Positions 17,364-26,675 of a stretch of 64,000 bases of DNA are shown here, piece after piece. Below the pieces are notes generated by a model. That model was given only the letters and a program-made list of their open reading frames with translations, did not search any database and was not told where the DNA came from. The stretch is from CAMBRF01 sp964404035 (GTDB lineage: Bacteria; Verrucomicrobiota; Kiritimatiellia; CAIKKV01; CAITUY01), in contig CAYOIT010000001.1 in assembly GCA_964404035.1 (NCBI GenBank), positions 18,050 to 82,049 on the forward strand. Reading direction: 5' to 3'. Numbering within the stretch: position 1 is the stretch's first letter; each line of letters starts with the position of its first letter. A program made the translations under genes and the position numbers.

Positions 17364-18821
17364 ATGACACAGCAAGCGGATATCGGGTTGGTCGGTCTGG
17401 CGGTAATGGGCGAAAATCTCGTGTTGAACATGGAGAGCCGCGGGTTCACCGTGGCGTGCTACAACCGCACCGTCAGCAAGGTTGACGATTTCATCAACGG
17501 GCGGGGCAAAGGCAAGAAGTTCATCGGCTGCCACAGCATCGAGAGCCTGGTGGCGAGCCTCAAGGGGCCGCGCATGATCATGCTCATGGTCAAGGCCGGC
17601 AAGCCGGTGGATGAGTTCATCGAGCAGATTCTGCCGCACCTGCAGAAGGGCGACATCCTGATCGATGGAGGCAACAGTCATTACCCCGACACCATTCGCC
17701 GTACCAAGTATCTCCAGGATAAGGGGATCCTCTACGTGGGCACGGGGGTCTCCGGCGGCGAGGAAGGGGCACTCAAGGGACCCTCCATCATGCCCGGCGG
17801 CAATCCCGAAGCCTGGCCTCACGTGAAGCCCATCCTGCAGGCCATCGCCGCGAGGGTGGGCGACGGCGTCCCGTGCTGCGAATGGATCGGACCGGACGGC
17901 GCCGGTCACTTTGTGAAGATGGTTCACAATGGCATCGAGTATGGTGATATGCAGTTGATCTGCGAGGCTTACCAGTTGATGTCCGCAGGGCTTGGCATGA
18001 GCGCCGATGAAATACAGAAGGTGTTCGCCGAGTGGAACAAGGGCGTTCTGGATTCCTACCTGATCGAGATCACTGCCGACATCCTGGCCGTCAAGGACAC
18101 AGAGACCGGCCATCCCATGGTGGACATGATCCTCGATACGGCGGGCCAGAAGGGAACGGGAAAATGGACCTCGCAGGCAGGGTTGGATCTGGGCGTCCCG
18201 ATCGCCCAGATTGCCGAAGCTGTGTTTGCCCGTTGCCTCTCCGCCATCAAAGAGGAGCGCGTTGCGGCGGCCGCGAAGCTGAAAGGCTCCAAGAAGGTCT
18301 ATCGCAAGGATAAGGCCGTTCTCGTGGCCCAGATCCACGATGCGCTGTATGCCTCGAAGATCTGTTCCTATGCGCAGGGCTATCAACTGCTGCGCGCGGC
18401 CTCCGACGAGCACAAATGGAAGCTGAAATACGGCGAGATCGCCCTGCTGTGGCGCGGCGGTTGCATCATTCGGGCGCGGTTCCTGGACAACATCAAGGAA
18501 GCGTTCGAGAAGAAGCCGAATCTGGCCAACCTGCTGCTCGATGGCTACTTCAAGAAGGTCGTCGGGAAAGCCCAGAAGCCGTGGCGTAATGTCATCAAGA
18601 CCGCGATCGATCTCGGCATCCCGGTGCCGTCGATGGCGGCCGCGTTGAACTACTACGACTCCTATCGCAGTGCGCGGTTGCCGGCGAACCTGCTGCAGGC
18701 CCAGCGCGACTATTTCGGCGCGCACATGTACGAGCGGATCGACAAGCCGCGCGGTGAGTTCTTCCATACCGACTGGACCGGCCGCGGAGGGAAGACGGCC
18801 TCCACGACGTACGTGGCGTGA
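17364..18821 (+). CDS. gnd: 6-phosphogluconate dehydrogenase, decarboxylating
   Basis: A full-length 485-aa enzyme of the pentose phosphate pathway. It has the NADP-binding N-terminus 'IGLVGLAVMGENLVLNM', the substrate motif 'DGGNSHYPDT', 'GVSGGEEGALKGPSIMPGG', the catalytic Lys and Asn in 'FVKMVHNGIEYGDMQ', and the C-terminal 'YFGAHMYERID'. It oxidises 6-phosphogluconate to ribulose 5-phosphate. The ATG at 17364 follows GAAGAGGATC. The neighbours on both sides are sugar-phosphate enzymes on the same strand with very short gaps. Confidence 0.97.
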   Translation: MTQQADIGLVGLAVMGENLVLNMESRGFTVACYNRTVSKVDDFINGRGKGKKFIGCHSIESLVASLKGPRMIMLMVKAGKPVDEFIEQILPHLQKGDILIDGGNSHYPDTIRRTKYLQDKGILYVGTGVSGGEEGALKGPSIMPGGNPEAWPHVKPILQAIAARVGDGVPCCEWIGPDGAGHFVKMVHNGIEYGDMQLICEAYQLMSAGLGMSADEIQKVFAEWNKGVLDSYLIEITADILAVKDTETGHPMVDMILDTAGQKGTGKWTSQAGLDLGVPIAQIAEAVFARCLSAIKEERVAAAAKLKGSKKVYRKDKAVLVAQIHDALYASKICSYAQGYQLLRAASDEHKWKLKYGEIALLWRGGCIIRARFLDNIKEAFEKKPNLANLLLDGYFKKVVGKAQKPWRNVIKTAIDLGIPVPSMAAALNYYDSYRSARLPANLLQAQRDYFGAHMYERIDKPRGEFFHTDWTGRGGKTASTTYVA

Positions 18822-18839
18822 TAGGTGTTGTGACCGATT

Positions 18840-20123
18840 ATGCCCAGAAACGTCATCGTTGCCCAGTCTGGCGGCCCCTCGCCGGTCATCAATAACTCCT
18901 TGCGCGGGATTATCGATACCTGCAGGAACTACCCTGGCGATTTTGGCCGGCTTTATGCCGGCTGGCATGGCATCGAAGGCGTGCTCAAGGAGGAGTTGCT
19001 CGATCTTTCCGCCCAGAATCCGAAGGAAGTGGCCCTGCTGGCCACCACGCCGGCGGCAGGCTCGATCGGAACCTGCCGCTACAAGTTGAAAGAGAAGCAG
19101 GTGCGGGATTACGAGCGGGTGATCGAAGTCCTGAAAGCGCACGATATCGGCTACCTGTTCTACATCGGCGGCAACGATTCCATGGATACCGCTCACAAGA
19201 TCAGCCGGCAGGCGGCGGCGCGCGGGCTGGATCTGGTGGCCACGGGGGTACCCAAGACCATCGACAACGACGTGGGTGATTCCGAGTTTACGCTGATCGA
19301 TCATACGCCCGGCTATGGTTCGGCGGCTCGCTATTGGGCCTGTTGCCTCCAAGTTGCCGAAGAGGAGAACCGCGGGTCCTGTCCGGCCGACCCGGTGCTG
19401 GTAGTTCAAATCATGGGGCGGCATATCGGGTATATTCCCGCAGCGGCACGGTTGGCCGATCCGCGTCGGGAAATGCCGCTGCAGATCTATATGCCCGAGT
19501 CGGGGCTGACGCTCCACCAACTGGCGGATAACGTCAACGACGAGCTCAAGCGCCGCGGCCGCTGCATCGTGGCCTTGAGTGAAGGGTTCGATGTGGGTGA
19601 CCTCGGCGCGCGGCGGGATGCCTTCGGACATGTCGAGTTCGGGGCCTGCGACCAAACGGCGCAACAGGTCGTCGTCAATTACCTCAATGAAAAGGGATTG
19701 CCCACCCGTGGGATGGCCCGGGGTCAGGTGCCCGGCACGGACCAGCGCTCCTCGATCCTCCTGGCCTCGGTTGTGGATCTGGAGGAAGCCTATCGCGTGG
19801 GGTGCCACGCTGTCGAAGTGGCACGCCGGGATGGCAATGGCTGGATGTCCACCCTTCTTCGTGTTCCGGGCCCGCACTATGCTGTGCGGTACGACAAGGT
19901 CCCGCTGGAGAAGGTGGCCAACAGCGAACGCTCGTTCCCGCTGAAATGGCTCGCCCCCAACAAGATTGACGTGACCGACGACTTTATCCGTTACGCGCGC
20001 CCCCTGATCGGCGACGAATGGGTCCAGGTTCCCTTGGAGAACGGCCTCCAGCGGTTCACGCGGTTTGAGCCGGTCTTTGCGGCGAGGAAATGTCCGGCCT
20101 ACACCCCGGAGGAGTACCGCTGA
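18840..20123 (+). CDS. 6-phosphofructokinase, PPi-dependent type
   Basis: A 427-aa PfkA-superfamily enzyme. It starts 'VIVAQSGGPSPVINNS', and the nucleotide/PPi loop is 'YIGGNDSMDTAHK' (residues about 108-120). The Asp at 113, in place of the Gly of ATP-dependent GGDGS/T loops, is the known marker for pyrophosphate use. 'GVPKTIDNDV' holds the catalytic Asp and 'QIMGRHIGYI' the fructose-6-phosphate site. It would catalyse reversible phosphorylation of fructose 6-phosphate with PPi. It begins 18 bp after gnd. The phosphoryl donor is inferred from the loop. Confidence 0.88.
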   Translation: MPRNVIVAQSGGPSPVINNSLRGIIDTCRNYPGDFGRLYAGWHGIEGVLKEELLDLSAQNPKEVALLATTPAAGSIGTCRYKLKEKQVRDYERVIEVLKAHDIGYLFYIGGNDSMDTAHKISRQAAARGLDLVATGVPKTIDNDVGDSEFTLIDHTPGYGSAARYWACCLQVAEEENRGSCPADPVLVVQIMGRHIGYIPAAARLADPRREMPLQIYMPESGLTLHQLADNVNDELKRRGRCIVALSEGFDVGDLGARRDAFGHVEFGACDQTAQQVVVNYLNEKGLPTRGMARGQVPGTDQRSSILLASVVDLEEAYRVGCHAVEVARRDGNGWMSTLLRVPGPHYAVRYDKVPLEKVANSERSFPLKWLAPNKIDVTDDFIRYARPLIGDEWVQVPLENGLQRFTRFEPVFAARKCPAYTPEEYR

Positions 20124-20268
20124 CCGCGAAGGACACGCTTTCGATCGCCACGGGTACCGGCCCATGCTGGCGTTTACGCGCCATGTGGAATAAGACCGAT
20201 GGGCGTGCGCTTGCTTTGGGGCAAAGCCACGCGTATTATCCGCGCCCTCAGTCAGGGGCTTGCAGTTT

Positions 20269-20919
20269 ATGAACGTTCGTCGATGGCTCACCAGTGGTTG
20301 GTTGTTGGTTGCGCTCTGTGCGCTCGGTTCGGGCTGCATCAGTGTGCAGCGCCCCGTTTTGGGGCAGGGTCACGATTTCGGGCGCAACAATCCGAAGCTC
20401 TGCGCGGCCATGGGTGATAGCATCACCCATGGCGGGAAGACCAGTTATCCCGCCATGCTCTCCAAAATGACGCGGAAGTGGGTGGTCAACCTGGGAGTCA
20501 GCGGAGATCATTCCCTGGATGGTGCAAGGACCGTGAACCGCCTGCTGGCGACTTACAAGCCGGGTTACCTGCTGATCCTGTATGGGGCCAACGATGTGCT
20601 CCACGAGCGCAGCGTCGAGGCCTACATCGAGAACCTTCGGTTTATGATCAGGGCGGCGAAGAACAATAAGACCATTCCTATTCTGGCGACGATGACGCCC
20701 GTGATCAAGTATCATAAACCGTACGCGTCCGCGGTTTCCGCGTACAACGTGAAGGTGCGCGAACTCGCCAAGGCGGAGGGGGTGGCGCTGTGCGACCTGG
20801 AACTGCATTTCATGGCCGCCGGTGTGACGTGGGGCGCCTTGATGCAGGAAGACGGGCTTCACCCGGATGAACAAGGCCTGCGACTGATCGCCCAGAGTTT
20901 CTACGATCTGATGCGGTAA
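20269..20919 (+). CDS. SGNH/GDSL hydrolase, putative lipoprotein
   Basis: A 216-aa secreted esterase-like protein. The signal peptide is followed by a lipobox-like 'LGSGC' (Cys23). The four SGNH blocks are present: 'GDSITHG' (Ser nucleophile), 'GVSGDHS' (Gly), 'YGANDV' (Asn), and 'DGLHPDEQG' (Asp and His). It probably deacylates an envelope glycan or lipid at the outer face. The ATG at 20269 is preferred over a TTG three codons earlier. The gene stands between the sugar-metabolism operon and the polysaccharide genes, so a polysaccharide O-acetyl esterase is a plausible role. Confidence 0.85.
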   Translation: MNVRRWLTSGWLLVALCALGSGCISVQRPVLGQGHDFGRNNPKLCAAMGDSITHGGKTSYPAMLSKMTRKWVVNLGVSGDHSLDGARTVNRLLATYKPGYLLILYGANDVLHERSVEAYIENLRFMIRAAKNNKTIPILATMTPVIKYHKPYASAVSAYNVKVRELAKAEGVALCDLELHFMAAGVTWGALMQEDGLHPDEQGLRLIAQSFYDLMR

Positions 20920-21098
20920 GGACAGGCGGCTGCCGGCATGCCTGCAGGTTCCTGCCCGTCAGCAGCCTGCCGAAATCGGCTCTGCCGTAAACGAAAAAAG
21001 AAGTGAGACCGTCGAACCGTCATGCGCTTCCTTTCCCGCCGGGATTCGGGATCCCGCTTGCTTTTGAGGTAGGGGTTTGACACTTTGCCGCAGTGGTT

Positions 21099-22238
21099 AT
21101 GAACGGATGCCGTCGTGAAGTTGTGGTGGTCGGATCGGGCTGCTTCGGGGCAACCGTTGCCGAGCGTCTTGCCGCAGCGGGCGGGCATAAAGTCCAGGTC
21201 CTCGAGAAACGCTCTCACCTAGGCGGGAACAGTTTCTCTGCGCGGGATGAAGCGTCAGGCGTCGAGTGCCATCGCTACGGTTCGCACATTGTTCACACGG
21301 ATCGCGAGGATGTCTGGGCGTACGTGAACCGTTTCTCGGCGTTCAATCACTATCGCCACAGGGTTATCGCCCGACAGCGCGGCCGCGCGTTCTTCATGCC
21401 CGTCTCCTTGGCCACGATCAATGCGTTTTTCGGTCTTGATTTGACGCCGGTTGAGGCGGCGGACTTCCTGCGCCGTGAGGTCGCCGGGGCGGCTGTGACG
21501 CCCGCAGGAAGCTTTGAGGAGAAGGCGGTTGCAGTGATGGGGCGCAGGCTCTTCGAGGCATTCCTGCGCGGCTACACGCGCAAACAATGGGGACGGGAAC
21601 CGCGCGAACTTCCAGCCGAGATGGCCCTGCGCCTGCCCGTGCGCACGAGCTATCATCTGGACTATTTCGATGATGCCCACCAGGGCCTTCCGATCACTGG
21701 TTACGGCGCGCTGTTCGCTCGCATGCTCGATCACCCTTCGATCGATGTGCGGTTGAACACCGATTACTTCTCGGTTCGCGATTCCCTTCCGCGCAATGCC
21801 CTTGTGATTTACACCGGTCCCCTTGACCGGTTCTTCGATTATTGCCATGGTCGTCTCGCCTGGCGGACGCTGCATTTCGAATCCGAGATATACCCCATCG
21901 CTGATTTTCAGGGGACGGCCGTGGTCAACCATGTTGACGAGGGGGTCCCTTACACACGGACGCATGAATTCCGGCACCTGCACCCTGAACGGCGGCATGG
22001 GGAGGCCACGGTTGTCTATCGGGAGTTTCCCCGCGAAGCACAGGAAGGCGACGAACCGTACTACCCTGTTCTGACAGCCGAAAACAAACGGATCCTGTCG
22101 CTCTACCGCCTCGAGGCGGACAGGATTCCGCACACGATGTTCGGTGGACGATTGGGCTCATACCAGTATCTCGATATGGATGATGCGATCGCACAGGCGT
22201 TGGCCGTCGCGGAAAAGATCATTCAACAACCGCCCTAA
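21099..22238 (+). CDS. glf: UDP-galactopyranose mutase
   Basis: A 379-aa flavoenzyme that interconverts UDP-galactopyranose and UDP-galactofuranose. It has the FAD motif 'VVVGSGCFGATVAERL', then 'HLGGNSFSA', 'GVECHRYGSHIVHTD', the active-site block 'RGYTRKQWGREPRELP', 'PITGYGALFARML', and a C-terminal FAD contact 'GGRLGSYQYLDMDDAI'. The start is the ATG at 21099, two codons after an in-frame GTG; no good ribosome site is seen. It heads a two-gene unit with the GT2 enzyme, implying galactofuranose in a surface glycan. Confidence 0.95.
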   Translation: MNGCRREVVVVGSGCFGATVAERLAAAGGHKVQVLEKRSHLGGNSFSARDEASGVECHRYGSHIVHTDREDVWAYVNRFSAFNHYRHRVIARQRGRAFFMPVSLATINAFFGLDLTPVEAADFLRREVAGAAVTPAGSFEEKAVAVMGRRLFEAFLRGYTRKQWGREPRELPAEMALRLPVRTSYHLDYFDDAHQGLPITGYGALFARMLDHPSIDVRLNTDYFSVRDSLPRNALVIYTGPLDRFFDYCHGRLAWRTLHFESEIYPIADFQGTAVVNHVDEGVPYTRTHEFRHLHPERRHGEATVVYREFPREAQEGDEPYYPVLTAENKRILSLYRLEADRIPHTMFGGRLGSYQYLDMDDAIAQALAVAEKIIQQPP

Positions 22239-22248
22239 GGGAACCCGC

Positions 22249-23001
22249 ATGTCATCATCCGTAACGCTGGCAGTTGTGATGCCTGTCTACAACGAAGAGG
22301 CCATTATCGGCCAAGTGCTTGGAGCGTGGACTCAAGAACTGGATCGCCTGGATATCCCGTATGAGATGCATGTCTATAACGATGGTTCCACCGATGGGAC
22401 GCTGGGCCGATTGCGCATCTTTGCCGCCACCCACTCCAGGGTGATTGTCCATGACAAACCGAACGGCGGACATGGAGCGACCATTCTCCAGGGATATCGC
22501 GAACAAAGCGACAAGGAATGGATTTTTCAGGTGGACTCAGACGACGAGACCGGGCCGGAGGCGTTCGCGCACCTTTGGCGGAACCGAGCGCGCTACGACC
22601 TGCTGATTGGCAGACGGGAGGGTCGACAGACACCGCTACCTCGCCGGGTCATGACCTTTGCCTCACGTACTCTGGTGCGCGTATGCTACGGGCCTGGGAT
22701 CACCGACGTGAATTGCCCTTACCGGCTGATGCGACGTGATGTGTTTCGCCCGTTCTTCCATGGCCTCCCGGATCATGTCTTTGCGCCCAACATCATCCTC
22801 TCAGGGCTCGCCGCCCGCCATCGGTTCCATGTCCTGGAAGCGCCCATTGCCTGTCGCCCTCGCCGGACAGGCACCACGACGATCCGCGGCCTGCGGGTAC
22901 TTCGGATCGCGCCGCGTTCCTTCTGGCAGACCCTCTGTTTGCGATCCCTGCGTCCGACTCCGGGTCCGTTTCCGCCGTCAGAGTTTACCGCGATCGATTA
23001 A
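22249..23001 (+). CDS. Glycosyltransferase family 2 (DPM1-like)
   Basis: A 250-aa GT-A fold enzyme. 'LAVVMPVYNEEAIIGQVL' opens the fold, 'YNDGSTDGT' binds the nucleotide, and 'VDSDDET' provides the metal site. 'DVNCPYRLMRRDVF' is the acceptor region common to dolichyl/polyprenyl-phosphate sugar synthases. It begins 10 bp after glf. No membrane helix is visible, so it probably makes a polyprenyl-phosphate-linked sugar at the cytoplasmic face for the neighbouring GT-C-like enzymes. Its 3' end overlaps the next, convergent gene by 24 bp. Confidence 0.85.
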   Translation: MSSSVTLAVVMPVYNEEAIIGQVLGAWTQELDRLDIPYEMHVYNDGSTDGTLGRLRIFAATHSRVIVHDKPNGGHGATILQGYREQSDKEWIFQVDSDDETGPEAFAHLWRNRARYDLLIGRREGRQTPLPRRVMTFASRTLVRVCYGPGITDVNCPYRLMRRDVFRPFFHGLPDHVFAPNIILSGLAARHRFHVLEAPIACRPRRTGTTTIRGLRVLRIAPRSFWQTLCLRSLRPTPGPFPPSEFTAID

Positions 23002-24705
23002 CCACACGGTCAGGTGGGGCCCTGGACGGTGGACCAGATGCAGGGGGCGGTAAGGCAGAAAGAAGGCGTCCCAAGGTTCCAATTCATAGGCCGGTGTTCG
23101 ATCCGGGGCCTTTAAAGAAGTGAACTCAGCCTGCAGGATGGGGGTTCCCCTGAGAAAGGCCGAAACTTTCCTGGGGTCGCACCTGGCGGACGGCAAAGGA
23201 TAGGACGGTTTCACGAGACAGATCGTGCGCGAGGTCACCTCGGCGGGATCAGGATTGCGGAAGCATTCATAGCCTGTGTCCGGCGTTTGCGGTTGATTCC
23301 GGAGTTGCAGGCGGTAGAACCTTGAGATCACGCTCCCCGCCTTGGTTCCGTACATGCGGTTCACAAAATCCACACGACGCAGAATCGACCTGTGCGTTTC
23401 GTTGACCTGGGGTTCGGCCTCAGGGCCGCCCAGGAAGATCACCGGCACTTCCGTGGGCACGTGCTGTCGGATCCATTGGCCGCACATCGAGCGCGTGTCC
23501 ATCCGCGTCAACAATTGGTTGCAGCGTGCGGAGGTCAAAAGACCCTGTATCACGAGAACGACGCCCACCGCCAGGCGGGCGGCGTTCCTGCGCCTGCCTC
23601 CGGGGATGGCGCCAAACCATGTGAGGCCCACTCCGGCCAGTACGGCGACGAGTGGCAGCAAGGGGGCAAGATAGCGGTAGGGAACCACGCGGGCCGGTAA
23701 CAGCGGGGCCGCCAAAAGGGCACAGGCGACGACGATCAACAGGGATTCCCTGCGGCGGGCTTCAGTCCGGAGAAGGATGACGCCTCCGGCGATGGCCAGG
23801 CCCAGACCGGCGAAGCCCCCCGGGCCGTGCCGCCACGGAGTCAGAAGGTTGGCGAGCATTCCGAGCGGGCTCCAGGCGACCGCGCCCGGTATGTGGTTGG
23901 ACTGGTACAAGGCGTGGAACAGTACGCCGAACCACGTAATAACCGTTTGCAGGTTGAGGAGCAGATAGATGTTTGCAGCCAGAAAGATGGCTCCCGAAAC
24001 AACAGCGACGACAAGGCCGCGCCGTATCCGAAAGCTAAGGCGAGTGCCCCGCTCCAGTCCGACCGTCAGAAGAAGAACCGGCAGAAGTACAATGGCGTAG
24101 TACTTTGCGGAGACCGCCAGGCCGAATAAAGCGGCGGCGGCCATCAGCTCACGGGTCTTCGACTCCCTCCCCTGAACAAAAACGATCAGACGATTCAGAG
24201 TGGCAAGACACAGAAGGGTCATCAGTGTGTCGGTCGTTGCGAAGTGCGACTGCCGAACAGCTAAAGGGCATGCGGCCAGCAGGGCGGCGGCGGCGAGCGC
24301 CGCACCGCGGCCGGCCAGCAAACGGGCGGCCGTCCAAGTACTGAACACGACGAGCGTTCCGGCGACAGCCGAAACCAAGCGCGCCAGGATAACATACGTC
24401 GTTACATTGCCGGAAAAGTGCTCCGCCAGTGCTCCTGAACCAGGATTAAGGAGCGACTGGGCGGCATGAAAAAGATTGAATACCAGGGCGTACAGAGTGG
24501 CCAGCAGGGCAGGGTATTCGAAATACCCCGGGTTGCCGTGTTGTTCCAGGAACTCGATCGCCGGCTGGATGATCAGGGACTCATCAGGCCGTATGTAGAA
24601 GTTCGACAGGTACGGGGCCCCAAAGCCGATTCCCCAGACCCGCAGGGCAAACCCCACCGCCAGAATGCCCCAGAGTGTGATGTCCCGCCTGATGAAGGCT
24701 TTCAT
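22978..24705 (-). CDS. GT-C membrane glycosyltransferase (ArnT/PMT-like)
   Basis: A 575-aa polytopic protein. After the first membrane helix there is an extracytoplasmic loop with 'FYIRPDESLIIQPA'; the acidic pair Asp-Glu is the catalytic-type motif of GT-C enzymes in the ArnT/PMT/GT39-83 group. About ten further hydrophobic helices follow, then a C-terminal periplasmic domain of about 150 residues. It would transfer sugar from a polyprenyl-phosphate donor. Its ATG overlaps the stop of the upstream GT4-methyltransferase gene (ATGA). Family assignment rests on topology and this motif. Confidence 0.75.
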   Translation of the reverse strand: MKAFIRRDITLWGILAVGFALRVWGIGFGAPYLSNFYIRPDESLIIQPAIEFLEQHGNPGYFEYPALLATLYALVFNLFHAAQSLLNPGSGALAEHFSGNVTTYVILARLVSAVAGTLVVFSTWTAARLLAGRGAALAAAALLAACPLAVRQSHFATTDTLMTLLCLATLNRLIVFVQGRESKTRELMAAAALFGLAVSAKYYAIVLLPVLLLTVGLERGTRLSFRIRRGLVVAVVSGAIFLAANIYLLLNLQTVITWFGVLFHALYQSNHIPGAVAWSPLGMLANLLTPWRHGPGGFAGLGLAIAGGVILLRTEARRRESLLIVVACALLAAPLLPARVVPYRYLAPLLPLVAVLAGVGLTWFGAIPGGRRRNAARLAVGVVLVIQGLLTSARCNQLLTRMDTRSMCGQWIRQHVPTEVPVIFLGGPEAEPQVNETHRSILRRVDFVNRMYGTKAGSVISRFYRLQLRNQPQTPDTGYECFRNPDPAEVTSRTICLVKPSYPLPSARCDPRKVSAFLRGTPILQAEFTSLKAPDRTPAYELEPWDAFFLPYRPLHLVHRPGPHLTVWLIDRGKL

Positions 24706-26669
24706 ATGCCTCCCGGTTTGCGGATGTCAATGAAGAGATAGGGCCCTTCAGGAGAGGGTTGTGCGCAGGCGAGCGGATAAAGCCACCGATGAAGCAGTGC
24801 ATTCGTGAATGGTACCTGGAGACTAACCCATCGGCCGGTCAGGATGCGACTGAGTCCGCGGGGCAGACTCAGGTAATGAGCCATGTCGAACGCGCGGTGA
24901 GCTTGCGGTGAAAGATAGTACTGCCAACGGTTGACTTCGAAACCGGCTTCGGTTAGGCGCTTGATCCATACGGGCGGGCTATCCGTATGATAGTGGTGGG
25001 AGTGCCAGTTGAACCAACGCGCGTAGGCCTGCCCCAGTCGGGGGCTGAAGGCGCGCAGTACTCTCGAGCCGAGCAACATGTCCCCAAAGTGGTGGCTGGG
25101 AGAACTGAGCAGAAGCCGCCCGCCCGGTTGCAGGACACGGAAGATCTCGCGCAAGGCCGAATCGATGTCGGGCACGTGCTCCAGAACGCTATTACTCAGG
25201 ACGGTACGGAACGTTGCGTTGGCGCAGGGCAGACTCCCTGCCTCGGCCAGGATCAATTCACGGTACCTGCCCCGGTTGCCTGCCCGCTGTAACGCGCGTG
25301 GATCCCGGTCCACACCCACATCAACCGGTTCGTTCAGTGTGAGGTCAGCAAACAAACCATCCCCGCAGCCGAGATCGAGTACGGGCGTCTCCAACGGACC
25401 TGCACGGCGGATCAACATGCCTTCCACACTGCGGACCAAGGCCAGAAATGGCGGGGCATGGCGGAGATACTGGCCAAGCAGGCGCCCCAACTCCTTGTCG
25501 CCCGGCGGCGCAGCCGCGGCCTGCTGTGCCAGTGCGTCCTGCAGAAGGACTTCGTGGCTGTTGAGCGCGTGGTCAAGGCAGAGTTGCTCGCGTACAAAAG
25601 CTGGCGGCCTGATGTAAGCCTCGCGGTGTTGGGCAATCTCAAGCAGGGCTTGAGCCAGTGCCTCCGCATTGCGGGGCGGCACGATGAGCCCCATCTGTGT
25701 TGCCCGGACGGGGATACGCACGCCGGGAAGGTCACTGGCCACGACCGGTGTGCCGCACAGCATACTCTCAGCCTGAACCATCCCGTAACCTTCGGTTGAG
25801 TTCACGCTGGGCAATGTTGTCGCGTCGCAGAGGGCAAAGAACGCAGCCAAGTCGGAATCGTCGAGCACACCGAGAACACAGCACATCTCGGAATGCTGAT
25901 CGAGCAGGGGCTGGAGTCGTTGGCGATAACGGTATTCGCCAACCACTTGGGAGGGGTCGCCCACAAGCAGCAACCGCGCCTCGGGATGCGTGCGTCGGAT
26001 GAGGGCCATGGCTTCCAGCAGGTACTCAATACCTTTCTCAGCGGCAAATCGCGCGGCGAACCCGAAGAGGGGTCCGTGAGTGCCGATGCGCCGGCGCAAC
26101 GCCGCAACGCGTGCGGGGTCGACGGGAGCCAGGGTGATGGGGGGTGGGATGGCCATTGTTTTGTCAGGAAAGCACTTCAGGAAGGGGCTATGCGAGGCGT
26201 AGTCATCAGTGAGGGTTATCAGACGGTGGGCGTATCGTGCCGCGATCTGGTGTCCCAGCAAGGAGATCCGATCCCAAAACGGACCGAGAAAACCTGGGAG
26301 ACACAGGTCACAGTGATAGACTCCGATGACCGGGCGGCGGTATATCCGCGCCAACGCGGTGATGCAGACGGCTTCGACAGGGGTAATCGGCATGTTCAGG
26401 ATCACCGCATCGTGATGCTTTACGAGTTGCCAGGCGCGCAACACATAGCCGGCCATCAGAACTCCTTTTCCGATGCGTGCGGTTACCGGAACGCGAACGA
26501 TTGTGACACGGTTCTGGCTCTCCCGGCAGGGAAGTTCTGGGTTGTAGCGAGAGGTCAATACCGTAACCTCATGGCCGCGGGCTGCCAGGCCTTCCATCAG
26601 GCGTTGCGCATGAATTGTCAGGCCGGACAGGTGTGGACGGTAATAAGTGAGGGCGGTGAGGATTCTCAT
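24702..26669 (-). CDS. Fusion protein: GT4 glycosyltransferase plus SAM methyltransferase
   Basis: A 655-aa two-domain protein. Residues 1 to about 375 are a GT-B fold, family-4 enzyme: 'YYRPHLSGLTIHAQRL' at the N-terminus, 'GFAARFAAEKGIEYLLEA' at the domain junction, and the donor site 'PSVNSTEGYGMVQAESM'. From about 415 to the end is a class I methyltransferase with motif I 'VLDLGCGDGLF' and 'VLSNSVLEHVPD ... LREIFRVLQPGGRLLL'. The join has no stop, frameshift or repeat. A single chain could add a sugar and methylate it, a known way of capping chains. It lies 6 bp after the DUF2142-like gene. Confidence 0.88.
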   Translation of the reverse strand: MRILTALTYYRPHLSGLTIHAQRLMEGLAARGHEVTVLTSRYNPELPCRESQNRVTIVRVPVTARIGKGVLMAGYVLRAWQLVKHHDAVILNMPITPVEAVCITALARIYRRPVIGVYHCDLCLPGFLGPFWDRISLLGHQIAARYAHRLITLTDDYASHSPFLKCFPDKTMAIPPPITLAPVDPARVAALRRRIGTHGPLFGFAARFAAEKGIEYLLEAMALIRRTHPEARLLLVGDPSQVVGEYRYRQRLQPLLDQHSEMCCVLGVLDDSDLAAFFALCDATTLPSVNSTEGYGMVQAESMLCGTPVVASDLPGVRIPVRATQMGLIVPPRNAEALAQALLEIAQHREAYIRPPAFVREQLCLDHALNSHEVLLQDALAQQAAAAPPGDKELGRLLGQYLRHAPPFLALVRSVEGMLIRRAGPLETPVLDLGCGDGLFADLTLNEPVDVGVDRDPRALQRAGNRGRYRELILAEAGSLPCANATFRTVLSNSVLEHVPDIDSALREIFRVLQPGGRLLLSSPSHHFGDMLLGSRVLRAFSPRLGQAYARWFNWHSHHYHTDSPPVWIKRLTEAGFEVNRWQYYLSPQAHRAFDMAHYLSLPRGLSRILTGRWVSLQVPFTNALLHRWLYPLACAQPSPEGPYLFIDIRKPGGI

Positions 26670-26675
26670 GGGCGG

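Noticed and set aside
17307..20339. A 1010-codon open frame on the minus strand
   Set aside because: It is antisense to the well-supported gnd and phosphofructokinase genes and has no recognisable motif. Long antisense frames are expected in GC-rich coding DNA.
21068..21105. TTGACA followed by TATGAA before glf as a sigma-70 promoter
   Set aside because: The spacing is 15 bases and the -10 candidate overlaps the start codon, so it cannot drive a transcript with a ribosome site for glf.
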